Shown here: positions 24,844 through 34,586 of the stretch, piece after piece
Position numbering within the stretch: the stretch's first letter is position 1
Layout: each line of letters starts with the position of its first letter
Assembly (NCBI GenBank): GCA_026713305.1
Contig: JAPOOS010000031.1
Location: forward strand, 1 to 37,180
Origin: Paracoccaceae bacterium
GTDB taxonomy: Bacteria; Pseudomonadota; Alphaproteobacteria; Rhodobacterales; Rhodobacteraceae
DNA length: 37,180 nt
Direction: 5' to 3'
Translations under genes and position numbers: made by a program
The notes under the pieces: model-generated
What the model saw: only the letters and a program-made list of their open reading frames with translations
Databases searched by the model: none
What the model was told of the DNA's origin: nothing

Positions 24844-27025
24844 ACGAGACGGCGGTTACACCAAGGTACTGGTCGTTCACCAGTCCGGCGCTTCGAACGG
24901 CGGCGGCGAGCGACACGATTTCGTGGAACTGGGCCACGCCCACAACCACATCGTGTCTGCGACGGCCTTCACTGATGTCGGCATTCCCTTGCTGCAAGTG
25001 CAGCCGTTTCAGTTCGACGATCAGCGTTCCGTTGATTCAATCCTTGAGGAATTGCAGGACAGGCAGCCCGAACTGGAGGCTTGCCTTTGCGCACTGGCGA
25101 TGTCGGCGCTGTCCATTTTGTCGAATTTGCCGATGATTGCCGAATCGGAGGCATTCCAAGCCGACGAAGAAGCACAGGTCCAGAGCGATTTGTTGCTGCA
25201 ATTCATGCAACAGTCAGGAACTGGCCACAGTCTTGCATTGCCGGACGTTGCCTCGATCAAGGCAAATCACCTGATTGTGTCCAACGAAATCGAAACGGCA
25301 GCGCGCCAATGCGGCGTGTTCCAGCGTGAAGCCATCGACCTCCTCCCCGCCTTCTCCGTTTCGGTCGTTGGCAATGCCGCTGCATCGGCGCTTGACACCT
25401 TTCGATACATGCAGCGGGTCGAGCGCCGCACCGGTCACAGGTTTTCCGAGGGACTGGCGTCGATCGACGTCCAGCTGGCGAAGCAGGCGCTCGTCTCCGT
25501 GCGAAATCCGTCGCCTGCCTCGGTGTGCTACTACGGCGACGGCAAGAGCGAATTTCGCCGCTATCGACTGCAGGCGGCACGCGCCTACCCCATGCTGGCA
25601 AGCTACCTCGTTGAATTCGAGGCCTCCCGGCAGGCCATTGACCGCGGCTTGCCACTGCTTCCCGTTGTCCAGAAGCTGACCGGACTGAGCAGCGGCAAGC
25701 TCAAGCGGCTGGCGCGCATTTCTCTTGCGAACCAGGACGAACTGCACACGGAGGACGAGAACTGGCCGCTGCGGGACAATGTTGGCCTTGAGGACAATCG
25801 TCAGCGTCGCTACCGCGTTGGCAGCGAGCCTGCAGAAGCCCAACTCCTGCACATCCTGAACCAGCTGGAAACGAGCTGGATTCCCGACAACGGTCACGAT
25901 TGGTTGCATTTTGTCGACATTGTTTCAACGGTGGTAATTCCGTTTGGCGCGAAATTCGACATTGACCACATCACCCTGCTTGCGCCTGCAGGTGGCCATT
26001 GGAAAGCATTTCAATCCAGCCTCGCTGCCGCTGCCCAGTTGCCGCCCGAGGGTTTTGGACGCCGTCACATGGCACATGCCGCGAGCGACGCATTCGAGGC
26101 CATCGACAGCTTTGCCATGACAGTTCTCATACCCCGGATACTGAATGCCATTCTGTCGACCGGCGAACCCTGTCCACCGCTCACACCCGGCACCTTGAAC
26201 CGCGCCGCCCTGGTCAGCTTTGCACTGTTGCGAGGCAAGGCACGCAATCCCGCCGGCCGACTGCTTGAATTCGGACGAAGATGGCTGCCTCGAGTTCAGG
26301 CGCTGACGGTGGCGGCGCAGCTGGATGCACAGCCGGAAGCGCCCGAAGAGGAAAGGCCGGCAAGGCAGCCCGGCGACGGCTGGCCCATGCTTGCCGAGGA
26401 TTTCCGAGCATCGAGCGGGCTGGTGGTGCGAAACCTGACAACGCCAGCCCAGTTGTCGATCGAATCCAATCGTCTCGATCACTGTGTCGGCAGACTGTAT
26501 GTGCAATCGGCGAAAAGCGGCCGGTGCCACATATTTTCGGTCCAGGACGCGTCGGGCGGCAAGAGCCTCTCGACGTTCGAAGTGTCGCCGCCGGTTTCCG
26601 ACAATCCCAAGGCGGCGGCAGCCATCCTCCAGATCGTTCAGCACAAGGGCAGGGGCAACGCCAAGCCGTCGGCTCGGGCCGCAGCCGCCTGCCGCGAGTG
26701 GATGCAGGCATGCCGCAGCGAGAAACACGCCTTGAACCTTGAGGAGGTGCTGGCGTGGAGAGAGATGTCACGCGCGCGCAGTTCCCGAAATCGCTGCATC
26801 GATGGAGAGTTGTCTCCCAAAGAAGCGTGGAAACAGGTCCTGGGTGCACAGTGGAATGAACAGGACACGCTGGACGCCGTATGGCAGGAATGGAGGAAGC
26901 ACATCCTGCGGCGGCCATATGCCGCCGGAACCGATTCCGGCATAGTCTTCCGCAGTCCGGAAGCACGCGAACTGCTTCGCCGTTGGTCGCCCGCGGCTGC
27001 AAGAGCGCTCGTTCGAAGTTCCTGA
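24824..27025 (+). CDS. Large protein with PcfJ-like C-terminal domain
   Basis: A protein of 733 residues. The C-terminal part matches the PcfJ-like pattern: LTTPAQLSIESNRLDHCVGR with H553 and C554, then CHIFSVQDASGGKSLSTFEV, and after a gap QIVQHKGRGNAKPSARA and CREWM. PcfJ was named from a conjugative plasmid, and its activity is not established. The first 500 or so residues have no domain I recognise. They are mostly helical, soluble and without a signal peptide. A hydrophobic stretch, LAMSALSILSNLP, is too short to be a clear membrane helix. TGGAG stands four bases before the ATG at 24824; the frame is open to 24719. No conjugation, relaxase or phage gene is near, so it is an orphan. Base composition resembles the neighbours. 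Confidence 0.75.
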   Translation: MTHCNVERDGGYTKVLVVHQSGASNGGGERHDFVELGHAHNHIVSATAFTDVGIPLLQVQPFQFDDQRSVDSILEELQDRQPELEACLCALAMSALSILSNLPMIAESEAFQADEEAQVQSDLLLQFMQQSGTGHSLALPDVASIKANHLIVSNEIETAARQCGVFQREAIDLLPAFSVSVVGNAAASALDTFRYMQRVERRTGHRFSEGLASIDVQLAKQALVSVRNPSPASVCYYGDGKSEFRRYRLQAARAYPMLASYLVEFEASRQAIDRGLPLLPVVQKLTGLSSGKLKRLARISLANQDELHTEDENWPLRDNVGLEDNRQRRYRVGSEPAEAQLLHILNQLETSWIPDNGHDWLHFVDIVSTVVIPFGAKFDIDHITLLAPAGGHWKAFQSSLAAAAQLPPEGFGRRHMAHAASDAFEAIDSFAMTVLIPRILNAILSTGEPCPPLTPGTLNRAALVSFALLRGKARNPAGRLLEFGRRWLPRVQALTVAAQLDAQPEAPEEERPARQPGDGWPMLAEDFRASSGLVVRNLTTPAQLSIESNRLDHCVGRLYVQSAKSGRCHIFSVQDASGGKSLSTFEVSPPVSDNPKAAAAILQIVQHKGRGNAKPSARAAAACREWMQACRSEKHALNLEEVLAWREMSRARSSRNRCIDGELSPKEAWKQVLGAQWNEQDTLDAVWQEWRKHILRRPYAAGTDSGIVFRSPEARELLRRWSPAAARALVRSS

Positions 27026-27253
27026 TCCTAGGGCTCGATTCCGGCTTGGTGAACTCCCTAGTCGCAGTCCCACCCCTGCAAACCGTTCATTCTGACCGGT
27101 GCAGTTGCCTTGCTGTCCGTCCTCAACAATCGCCGAACCGGTCGCGCCGTGCCTGTCCGGATGCTTCGCAAGTCGGAATGGCGCAATTTGCAAGCGAATC
27201 CTGCTGAAAGGCCGCCCCACTTGCGCGCCTTTTGGAAATAATTGTATTGGCCC

Positions 27254-27285
27254 CCGACTGATCGTCTGGATCCGTCGGATTTTTT
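27254..27285 (+). terminator. Intrinsic terminator or attenuator in front of the autotransporter gene
   Basis: CCGAC pairs with GTCGG and, inside it, GATC pairs with GATC around a GTCTG loop. One T-C mismatch separates the two stems. Six T follow (27280-27285). It lies 230 bases after the PcfJ-like gene and only 61 bases before the autotransporter start. It could end the upstream transcript or act as an attenuator in the leader. Confidence 0.6.
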
Positions 27286-27291
27286 GAAGCT

Positions 27292-27316
27292 CGACGCCGC
27301 CGCAAGGCGGTTGTCG
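27292..27316 (+). promoter_or_regulatory. Strong leader hairpin with GCAA tetraloop
   Basis: CGAC and GTCG flank CCGCC-GCAA-GGCGG, with a G-T wobble and one unpaired T. This gives about ten pairs capped by a GNRA-type tetraloop. It ends 15 bases before the GGAGG site of the autotransporter gene. It may protect the mRNA or modulate translation. Confidence 0.5.
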
Positions 27317-27345
27317 GGCATTGCGATTTTCGGAGGTACCCTTTG

Positions 27346-29856
27346 ATGGCCTTTGCGACTTCCCGTTGTAGCGACGATTGCGCTGGAGGCGAAGCCAGCG
27401 CAACAAGCGACTTTCGATCCCTGCTCAGCATCGCAATCGCCGGAATTCTGGTTTGCGCCGCCAAAATGGCAATGAGCCAGCAATCCCTTGAGCCGCGAGC
27501 CGACGGCAGTTGCAGCATTTCAGGCAACCCCATCCTGGTAACCGACGATAAGGTTGATGCGTTTACCATTGCCAGTCTAGGCAACCTCGGGAGTGAGGGA
27601 ACCTATCGGATATGCACCCCGATTCGCACCACTGGATCTTCATCCCACGGGCTCAACTTGCAGGGTTTCGTTGGAAGCAATCTGTCTGTGGAGTTCACGG
27701 CCCCAATCACAATAGTCGGATCAAGTTCCAGCGCCATACGAATCGAAAGCTCCCAAGAACCGGTCGAGAGCACCCGACTGCGGGCAACCGACATCTCCAC
27801 GGATCCGGGCGACATCAATCCGGCCGTGTTGGTCAGCACGCCCGGAGACATCGACATAGGAATTTCCGGCCATCTCCGGACAAAGGGCGATGGGGCCTTC
27901 GGCATGATGGTCGATCAGTTCAACCCCGGCAACATAAGCTCCGGGGACATCAACATTGCAGTTAACGACGTGACTGTAGAGGGAGACAACGCGACTGGCA
28001 TATATGTGACCGTAATCGACGAAGGTGGCAGCGACATAGAGGTCACCGTCGGCGGACAAGTCTCCGCAAGCGGGGAAAAATCCAATGCCATTGTACTGGA
28101 GGGAACCAATTCCGACATCGCTGTGACAATCAAGCCCGGCGCTTCGGTTACAGCGCTCTCAAGCGGAAGCAATGCGCTCGCAATTGCCGGCAACTTTGGA
28201 CAACCCCCAAACAAGTCCGCGAGGATTGCCAACTTCGGCACAATTCGCGGCAAGGTTCTAACGGAGGGATGCGCTTTCCTCGACAATGCCGGTAGGTTCG
28301 AGATGAGCGGCACGTCGCTGATCAGTGTTTCGCCCTGTTCCGACGACGCCAATCGCGGCCTGAGCAACCGCGGCACGCTGACCGTTGGCAAACAGTCCAC
28401 CATAGCGACTGCCAAACTGTCGGGCCTAACCGAGGAACTGCCGACTCAACTTGCCTTTACGAAGGACGGAACCCTTCTCGTTGACGTCGACTGGGACAAG
28501 GGGGAGGCAGACAGGCTCGATGTCGTGGGTGCGGTGGAACTTGCAGGGTCGCTGGAACTGAACGAGTTGTCCTTCCCTGATTTTGAAAGGGCGAACTTCT
28601 TTGACCGGGAGGAGCTGGGAAAAGTTTCGTTTCTTTCAGCAACCGAAGGCATCAAGGGAACGATCAAGCCTCAGGATCGCGGATTGTTCCTTACCTATGG
28701 AGTCAGCAAGGCAAAGAGCGACGACGGGGAGCTGCTCAGACTTGCGATTTCGACCACCGGTGTCGACTTTCTAAACCGGAACCAGCGCAGTGTGTTTCTG
28801 GAAATGCAAAACTCGCTTTCGTCCTCCAGGATATCCCAGGAATTCAACAGCCTGCTGACGCTCGACGAAATCCCGAAGGTCAGGTTTCGACTCGATGGCT
28901 TTGGCAATGAAATTGCCGGCGCCGTGCTGCGCGCAGCCGTGCTTGGCCTTTCCCAGCCCAGACCTGCCAGCGAGACTTGCCGGAGGGAACTCGCCTTTGC
29001 GGACGATCAAGGCAACGACAGCGGTCCGTTTTGCGCAGCGTTCGTTGCCGGCGAATCCCGTCAGGGCGTCGCCGCCACCGACGAGCAGCGGCGTTTCGAC
29101 GACAGGGAACTGGCCCTGTCGGCGGCTCTGGGCTCGCGAATTGGGGATGGCCCGGCTTGGTGGCAACTGACATTCGACGGGTCCACTCCCAGGATAGGGC
29201 TGGAATCGCTTGCCGCTGCATCCGGGGAGATGGCGGATCTGGGGATTGGCGGCGGCTTCAATCTAGGCCCGTTCGCGCTTTCATTGCAGGCTCGAGCGGC
29301 GAGAGGGAAAATTCGGTCTGAACGATACGTGCCGATTGGTGGCGGGACGGTGACGGCAATCGCTGACTATCGGCTGCGCAGTTCGGGCCTTTCCGGGCAG
29401 ATTGAACATAGAGCGAACTTTGGAGGCCTCGGCATCGAGTCCTTTGTCAAGCTGGCCAGGGATCGCATTGAACTGCCGGCGTACGAGGAACGCGAAGCCG
29501 GACAGTTCTCGCTGGACGTGGAAGGCGTGAACGAATCCGTTGCCACCAAGAGCGCTGGCGTAAGGCTTCGGTACGTTCACAGTCTTTCGGAGAACACGCG
29601 GGTTGAACCAAGCGTTGGAGTTGCCTGGCAAAGGAGGAACAAGGGGGAATTCAGAGTGGTTTCGGCGTTTTCAGGTGGGAGCGACGAGTTCGAATCCCAT
29701 ACGCGTCTTCCCCGGACCGAAAGGATCATATCCGCTGGAATTGCCCTTGCCGTTGGCGATACGGCAACGGCGGAGCTGATGTTCGACAAACGGACCGGCA
29801 TTGGAATGCATTCCTCGGACAGGTTGCTTCGGGCGGGCTTGACCATACGATTCTGA
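27346..29856 (+). CDS. Autotransporter (type V secretion) outer-membrane protein
   Basis: A protein of 836 residues. It has an extended signal sequence whose hydrophobic core is LLSIAIAGILVCAA, with cleavage likely near AMSQQ. A passenger of beta-helix character follows, rich in GDINIAV, SDIEVTV and SNAIVLEG turns (about residues 45-440). A linker comes next, then a C-terminal beta-barrel of about 270 residues that begins near ELALSAALGSRIGDG and ends RLLRAGLTIRF, with the terminal Phe needed for barrel assembly. The GGAGG site nine bases upstream sets the ATG at 27346; a TTG just before it is less likely. The mature passenger has several cysteines in near pairs, which is unusual. No protease triad was recognised, so adhesion or another surface role is more likely. 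Confidence 0.85.
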   Translation: MAFATSRCSDDCAGGEASATSDFRSLLSIAIAGILVCAAKMAMSQQSLEPRADGSCSISGNPILVTDDKVDAFTIASLGNLGSEGTYRICTPIRTTGSSSHGLNLQGFVGSNLSVEFTAPITIVGSSSSAIRIESSQEPVESTRLRATDISTDPGDINPAVLVSTPGDIDIGISGHLRTKGDGAFGMMVDQFNPGNISSGDINIAVNDVTVEGDNATGIYVTVIDEGGSDIEVTVGGQVSASGEKSNAIVLEGTNSDIAVTIKPGASVTALSSGSNALAIAGNFGQPPNKSARIANFGTIRGKVLTEGCAFLDNAGRFEMSGTSLISVSPCSDDANRGLSNRGTLTVGKQSTIATAKLSGLTEELPTQLAFTKDGTLLVDVDWDKGEADRLDVVGAVELAGSLELNELSFPDFERANFFDREELGKVSFLSATEGIKGTIKPQDRGLFLTYGVSKAKSDDGELLRLAISTTGVDFLNRNQRSVFLEMQNSLSSSRISQEFNSLLTLDEIPKVRFRLDGFGNEIAGAVLRAAVLGLSQPRPASETCRRELAFADDQGNDSGPFCAAFVAGESRQGVAATDEQRRFDDRELALSAALGSRIGDGPAWWQLTFDGSTPRIGLESLAAASGEMADLGIGGGFNLGPFALSLQARAARGKIRSERYVPIGGGTVTAIADYRLRSSGLSGQIEHRANFGGLGIESFVKLARDRIELPAYEEREAGQFSLDVEGVNESVATKSAGVRLRYVHSLSENTRVEPSVGVAWQRRNKGEFRVVSAFSGGSDEFESHTRLPRTERIISAGIALAVGDTATAELMFDKRTGIGMHSSDRLLRAGLTIRF

Positions 29857-30002
29857 AGCCCACAAACAGCTGAACCAGTCTCGGCGCACGCGCTCGCAAC
29901 TGTTCCACGGGAAGCCACCGCCAGCACGCAGATTTGGTTCACTGCCTCCATGCACTGCGCAGGAATGACGATCCGCCGGGTCGTCCGCACCACACAAGTC
30001 AA

Positions 30003-30031
30003 TTGAACTGTTGTCAAGGTCAGGTTAATTC
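30003..30031 (+). promoter_or_regulatory. Candidate promoter for the amidotransferase-like gene and gatB
   Basis: TTGAAC (30003-30008) and TAATTC (30026-30031) are 17 bases apart and lie 62-90 bases before the start codon. Spacing is ideal; the boxes match partly. Confidence 0.4.
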
Positions 30032-30092
30032 GCTCCCACTGTCCCCGTCGCCGGGGTCAAGAGCCTGAACCATGCTGCCAAGGAGTCACGAC

Positions 30093-30872
30093 ATGCCACT
30101 TCCCGTAGTGGGCATCATCGGCAACAGCTTCCTGATCGAAGGACAGTATGCTGTGCACGCATCCGGCAGGATGAACAGCAAGGCGATCGCCAAGGCCTCC
30201 GACGCGACTCCGCTGATTGTCCCCTCCGACCCGGAGATTTCGTTGGTGGAGGAATTGTTGATGGTCTGCGACGGCTTCCTCATGACAGGAGGAAGGCCAA
30301 ACGTGCATCCCGAGGAATACGGGGCCGAGGCGACGGCAGCCCATGGCACGTTCGACCGCAAGCGCGATCGCATTTCGTTGCAGCTCATTCGGGCCTGTGT
30401 CCGCCGCGGTCAGCCCGTGTTCGGCGTCTGCCGCGGATTTCAGGAGTTCAACGTTGCCTTCGGAGGCACCCTGCATCCGGAAATTCGAGAACTCCCGGGC
30501 CGCATGAACCATCGCATGCCTGTCGACGGAACGCTGCACGACAAGTTTGCGCTCCGCCACAAGGTCAAGTTCACGCCAAGCAGTTCGTTCATCGACTTGT
30601 TCGGCTCCGATGAAGTTCTGGTCAATTCATTGCATGGGCAAGGCATTCTGGAACAGGGAAGGAGAATTTCGGTGGAAGGATACGCATCCGACGGCACACC
30701 CGAGGCGTTGACCGTCAAGGGCAGCGCCGGATTTGCCATGGCTGTGCAGTGGCATCCGGAATACCGCGCCACCGAGGATCCGGTTTCACGTGCCCTTTTC
30801 GCCGCCTTTGGCGATGCACTGCGGCAATGGCAAGCCTCCGGCGGCAGCTCCGCCATTCGGAAGGCGGCATGA
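30093..30872 (+). CDS. Peptidase C26 / class I glutamine amidotransferase-like hydrolase
   Basis: A protein of 259 residues of the family that includes PuuD, which cleaves gamma-glutamyl-GABA, and other gamma-glutamyl hydrolases. The nucleophile is C113 in [14 protein letters not shown], and the catalytic histidine is H221 in [28 protein letters not shown] near residue 65 and VNSLHGQGI near residue 178 match the family. AAGGAG stands seven bases before ATG 30093, which is preferred over 30072. No other polyamine or putrescine catabolism gene is adjacent. gatB starts 97 bases after the stop. The substrate is not determined, although the ureohydrolase elsewhere in the window leaves putrescine degradation as one option. 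Confidence 0.85.
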   Translation: MPLPVVGIIGNSFLIEGQYAVHASGRMNSKAIAKASDATPLIVPSDPEISLVEELLMVCDGFLMTGGRPNVHPEEYGAEATAAHGTFDRKRDRISLQLIRACVRRGQPVFGVCRGFQEFNVAFGGTLHPEIRELPGRMNHRMPVDGTLHDKFALRHKVKFTPSSSFIDLFGSDEVLVNSLHGQGILEQGRRISVEGYASDGTPEALTVKGSAGFAMAVQWHPEYRATEDPVSRALFAAFGDALRQWQASGGSSAIRKAA

Positions 30873-30969
30873 GCGCGTTCGTCGCAGTCTCAAGCGTTCG
30901 GCCGGCCGGCGCCGACGCCATTGCGCGGCCTGGCGCCTCTGCATGCTCAACCTTGCGGAGCGAGATTTC

Positions 30970-32463
30970 ATGACTATGGAGCACAGTGAACCGGAACCGG
31001 AACTGGTTGCCGGCATTACCGGCGACTGGGAGATGGTCGTGGGTCTCGAAGTGCACGCCCAGGTTGCGTCGAACTCGAAGCTGTTCTCCTCGGCATCGAC
31101 GGACTTTGGGGCGGAGCCGAATTCCAGCGTGGACTTCGTGGATGCAGCCATGCCGGGAATGCTGCCGGTCATCAACGAATTCTGCATCGAGCAGGCCGTC
31201 CGAACAGGCCTCGGCCTCAAGGCCAGCATCAATCGCCGTTCGGTGTTTGACCGCAAGAACTACTTTTACCCCGATCTCCCGCAGGGCTACCAGATTTCCC
31301 AGCTGTACCACCCAATCATCGGCGAAGGGGAGGTTTTCGTGGAACTGGCTCCCGGCGTGGGCAAGCGCATCCGTGTCGAACACATCCACCTCGAGCAGGA
31401 TGCCGGCAAGTCGCTGCATGACATGCACCCCGACCTGTCCTTTGTCGATCTCAACCGCACCGGCGTTGCGCTCATGGAAATCGTCTCCTTTCCCGACATT
31501 CGCAGCCCGCGCGAGGCCGCTGCCTACATCCTCAAGCTGCGGCAAATCATGCGTTACCTCGGGACTTGCGACGGCAACATGCAGGAGGGCAGCCTGCGCG
31601 CCGACGTCAATGTGTCGGTGCGTCGCGCCGGCAGCGGGGAATTGGGCACGCGCTGCGAAATCAAGAACATGAACTCGACGAGGTTCATTCAGCAGGCAAT
31701 TGAGTTCGAGGCCCGGAGGCAGGTCGCCCTGCTCGAGGACGGCGGCGAGGTGCGGCAGGAAACCCGGCTCTACGACCCGAATTCAGGCACAACCCGGTCC
31801 ATGCGATCGAAGGAGGATGCCCAGGACTACCGCTACTTTCCCTGTCCGGATCTGCTGCCCCTGGAACTGGAGCAGGATTGGATTGACGCCATTGCGGAAA
31901 CGATTCCCGAGTTGCCGGACGAAAGGAAGGCACGACTTGTCAGCCAGTACGGCATCACGGCGTACGATGCCGACGTGCTCGTTGCCGAGCGTCATCATGC
32001 GGACTTTTTCGAGCGGACTGCCGCCGGGCGCAGTGGAAAGCAGGCCGCAAACTGGATCATCAACGAGCTGTTCGGGCGCCTCAACAAGGAAGGCCTGACT
32101 GTCGAGACCTCACCCGTCTCGGCCGAACAGCTGGGTTCCATCATCGACCTGATCGAAGACGGCATTGTTTCAGGCAAGATGGCCAAGGCGCTGTTCGACG
32201 TTTTGTGGCGCGAGGGAGGCGACCCGCGACAGGTTGCCAAACAGCGCAACATGACCCAAATCACCGACAGCGACGCCCTTGAGGCAGCCGTGGACGAAGT
32301 GTTCGCAAATGCAGCCGCTCAAGTCGAGCGGGCGCTCGCCAATCCCAGAGTGGCAGGCTATTTCGTCGGCCAGGTCATGAAGCTCACCGCCGGCAAGGCC
32401 GACCCGCGCCAGGTCAGCCAAATTGTCGGCAGGAAGCTGTCGGAAATTCGAAAGTCACGTTGA
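30970..32463 (+). CDS. gatB: Aspartyl/glutamyl-tRNA amidotransferase subunit B
   Basis: The 497-residue B subunit of GatCAB, which converts misacylated Glu-tRNA-Gln or Asp-tRNA-Asn to the correct amide forms. The kinase-like cradle domain shows [55 protein letters not shown], and [17 protein letters not shown]. The [16 protein letters not shown] motif precedes the helical and YqeY-like tail, which ends [22 protein letters not shown] lies nine bases before ATG 30970. gatC and gatA, often adjacent, are not in the window. It converges on bolA. Confidence 0.96.
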   Translation: MTMEHSEPEPELVAGITGDWEMVVGLEVHAQVASNSKLFSSASTDFGAEPNSSVDFVDAAMPGMLPVINEFCIEQAVRTGLGLKASINRRSVFDRKNYFYPDLPQGYQISQLYHPIIGEGEVFVELAPGVGKRIRVEHIHLEQDAGKSLHDMHPDLSFVDLNRTGVALMEIVSFPDIRSPREAAAYILKLRQIMRYLGTCDGNMQEGSLRADVNVSVRRAGSGELGTRCEIKNMNSTRFIQQAIEFEARRQVALLEDGGEVRQETRLYDPNSGTTRSMRSKEDAQDYRYFPCPDLLPLELEQDWIDAIAETIPELPDERKARLVSQYGITAYDADVLVAERHHADFFERTAAGRSGKQAANWIINELFGRLNKEGLTVETSPVSAEQLGSIIDLIEDGIVSGKMAKALFDVLWREGGDPRQVAKQRNMTQITDSDALEAAVDEVFANAAAQVERALANPRVAGYFVGQVMKLTAGKADPRQVSQIVGRKLSEIRKSR

Positions 32464-32530
32464 GAAGGGACGGCGCGCTATGCGGATCTCACCCTTTCAG
32501 ACTATGCTTCCCGCAGTCAGGAATCGGTCT

Positions 32531-32791
32531 TCAGACATCGATGATCCTGATCGAAAGCGCGTGGATGCGTTTCATCAGAGGACTTGAAATGGCTTCATGT
32601 ATCCGGCGATGCCGCTGAATTCGAGTCATGCCTTCGAACGCCTCGGAGGAAATCGTGACCTGGAAGTGCGTTCCGCCGCCTTCCCGCCAGCCGGCATGGC
32701 CGCGATGCCGTTCGCTCTGGTCCTCGACCTTGAGGAAAGCCGGTTGAATTTCGCGCCTGATGTTGGTAATGATCTCGTTTTCCGTGCTCAT
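32531..32791 (-). CDS. BolA family protein
   Basis: A protein of 86 residues. It has the BolA core HFQVTISSEAFEGMTRIQRH, with the conserved histidine H61 in IQRHRRIHEAI, and IHALSIRIID at the end. BolA-type proteins pair with monothiol glutaredoxins in Fe-S trafficking, and some members bind DNA. The ATG at 32791 has GAGGGTG upstream; the frame is open to 32878. It is divergent from the dnaJ-like gene, an arrangement common in alphaproteobacteria next to cobST. Confidence 0.9.
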   Translation of the reverse strand: MSTENEIITNIRREIQPAFLKVEDQSERHRGHAGWREGGGTHFQVTISSEAFEGMTRIQRHRRIHEAISSPLMKRIHALSIRIIDV

Positions 32792-32883
32792 GGGTACACC
32801 CTCACAGTTTCGCTTCAGGAGCGATTGCCCGAACCGATCGTCAGATTCGGCTTCAGCCGCCCATTTGAGGCTCGACATCGCTT

Positions 32884-33435
32884 ATGAACAAAAAGAACTA
32901 CCAAGATTTCGACATCTCGATTGCCGGGACCAAACGGCGCCCGCGGGCCAACCGACCTCCGCCCAGCATGGCGCGCAGTTCCAACGTCAACTGCGAGCAT
33001 CCAAGTTGCAGACTCAGTGGGGACTACAAGGCTCCGGCGTCACCCGACAACTTGAACAGCGTCCGCTGGTTTTGCAAGCGGCATGCCGCCCAGTACAACC
33101 GGAAATGGAACTTCTTCAAGGGCCGAAAGCTTGCACAGGACACCGGTCCGGCTCCCACGGAGGAATCGCCGGTTCGCAGGCAGCAGCAATGGACCCGTCT
33201 GGATCCCCTGATCCGCAGATCGGCGCCACGGTTTTCCAGGAAGGAAAAGCTTGCGCTGGAAATCCTCGCGCTTGACGACAGCTGCCGCTTTGAGGACGTC
33301 AAGAAAAGATACAGATCGCTGGTCAAGGATCTTCACCCCGACCAGAACGGCGGCGACCGCAGCGACGAGGATCAACTCAACAAGGTGATTTGGGCCTGGG
33401 ACCAGCTCAGGGAAAGCCGCAACTTCCGCATTTGA
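32884..33435 (+). CDS. J-domain protein (DnaJ-like)
   Basis: A protein of 183 residues with a C-terminal J domain: FEDVKKRYRSLVKDLHPDQN, with HPD at 151-153, then LNKVIWAWDQLRESRNF. It would stimulate an Hsp70 ATPase. The N-terminal part carries C37, C42, C64 and H67 (NCEHPSCRL and WFCKRHAAQYN), probably a small zinc site. This layout is the one found beside cobS in many alphaproteobacteria. It has no Gly-rich region or C-terminal client domain, so it is not the main DnaJ. cobS starts about 100 bases downstream. Confidence 0.9.
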   Translation: MNKKNYQDFDISIAGTKRRPRANRPPPSMARSSNVNCEHPSCRLSGDYKAPASPDNLNSVRWFCKRHAAQYNRKWNFFKGRKLAQDTGPAPTEESPVRRQQQWTRLDPLIRRSAPRFSRKEKLALEILALDDSCRFEDVKKRYRSLVKDLHPDQNGGDRSDEDQLNKVIWAWDQLRESRNFRI

Positions 33436-33536
33436 TACTTGCCGGCAGCGAGGCTGGCAGCCGACACCTGAACATTCCATGGCAGGCATGATAGTGAACC
33501 GCCAATGTGGATGCAACATCCTGGAGACAACCGCAA

Positions 33537-34523
33537 ATGTCACAACTGGTTTCCCTGAGAGACGAAGAACCAACAACGCGGGTGTCCGTCAGACAGGCTT
33601 TCGGCATCGACAGCGACCAGGAGGTCCTGGGCTTTTCGCAGCCTGACGACAGCGTTCCACCTGTCGACTTGACCTACAAGTTCGACCCGGACACGACGCT
33701 GGCGATACTTGCCGGCTTTTCGCACAATCGGCGCGTGATGATTCAGGGCTATCACGGCACCGGCAAGTCCACGCACATCGAACAGGTTTCGGCGCGTCTC
33801 AACTGGCCGTGCGTGAGAATCAACCTGGACAGCCACATTTCGCGCATCGACCTGATCGGCAAGGACGTGATCCGGCTGCGCGAGGGCAAGCAGGTCACGG
33901 AGTTCCAGGAAGGCATTCTTCCGTGGGCGCTGCGCAACCGCGTGGCCCTGGTGTTCGACGAGTACGATGCTGGCAGGCCTGACGTGATGTTTGTGATTCA
34001 GCGCGTCCTGGAGTCGGAAGGACGCCTGACCTTGCTTGATCAGAACGAGATCATCGTTCCACATCGCCACTTTCGCATTTTCTCCACCACCAACACGGTC
34101 GGGCTGGGCGACACCACGGGGCTCTATCACGGAACCCAGCAAATCAATCAGGGCCAGATGGACCGCTGGTCCCTGGTGGCCACGCTGAACTATCTCTCGC
34201 ACGACGCCGAAGTTCAAATCGTGCTTTCGAAGGCGCCCAACTACAACACGAAACAAGGCAGGAGCATCGTCTCGAAAATGGTGTCGGTGGCCGATCTGAC
34301 AAGAACCTCGTTCATGAACGGAGATCTTTCAACGGTGATGAGCCCCCGCACGGTCATCGCCTGGGCCCAGAATGCCGAGATCTTTCGCTGCTACGGCTAC
34401 GCCTTTCGGGTGAGCTTCCTGAACAAGTGCGATGAGCTTGAGCGTGCGACCGTCGCCGAATTCTATCAGCGCTGCTTCGGGTCCGAACTGTCCGGCAGCG
34501 CTGCCGGCAGCAGCGTCGCCTAG
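33537..34523 (+). CDS. cobS: Aerobic cobaltochelatase subunit CobS
   Basis: AAA+ ATPase of 328 residues that works with CobT to drive cobalt insertion into hydrogenobyrinic acid a,c-diamide by CobN, in the aerobic cobalamin pathway. Walker A is GYHGTGKST at 71-79 and Walker B is VALVFDEYD, with D141 and E142. [20 protein letters not shown] contains sensor 1. TGGAG lies ten bases before the ATG at 33537; the frame opens at 33507. cobT follows after 63 bases. No cobalamin riboswitch was recognised upstream. Confidence 0.96.
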   Translation: MSQLVSLRDEEPTTRVSVRQAFGIDSDQEVLGFSQPDDSVPPVDLTYKFDPDTTLAILAGFSHNRRVMIQGYHGTGKSTHIEQVSARLNWPCVRINLDSHISRIDLIGKDVIRLREGKQVTEFQEGILPWALRNRVALVFDEYDAGRPDVMFVIQRVLESEGRLTLLDQNEIIVPHRHFRIFSTTNTVGLGDTTGLYHGTQQINQGQMDRWSLVATLNYLSHDAEVQIVLSKAPNYNTKQGRSIVSKMVSVADLTRTSFMNGDLSTVMSPRTVIAWAQNAEIFRCYGYAFRVSFLNKCDELERATVAEFYQRCFGSELSGSAAGSSVA

Positions 34524-34586
34524 CTTCGCCGAACATCCATCCTGCCCAGCTGGCCACAGCCGAACACAAGATCGGAGATTCAGGTC

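Noticed and set aside
27026-27062. tRNA-like T-loop sequence GGCTCGATTCC
   Set aside because: No cloverleaf can be built around it; flanking CTAGGG and CCCTAG pair only with each other.
33436-33536. Cobalamin riboswitch before cobS
   Set aside because: The interval is only about 100 bases and no B12-box-like sequence is visible.
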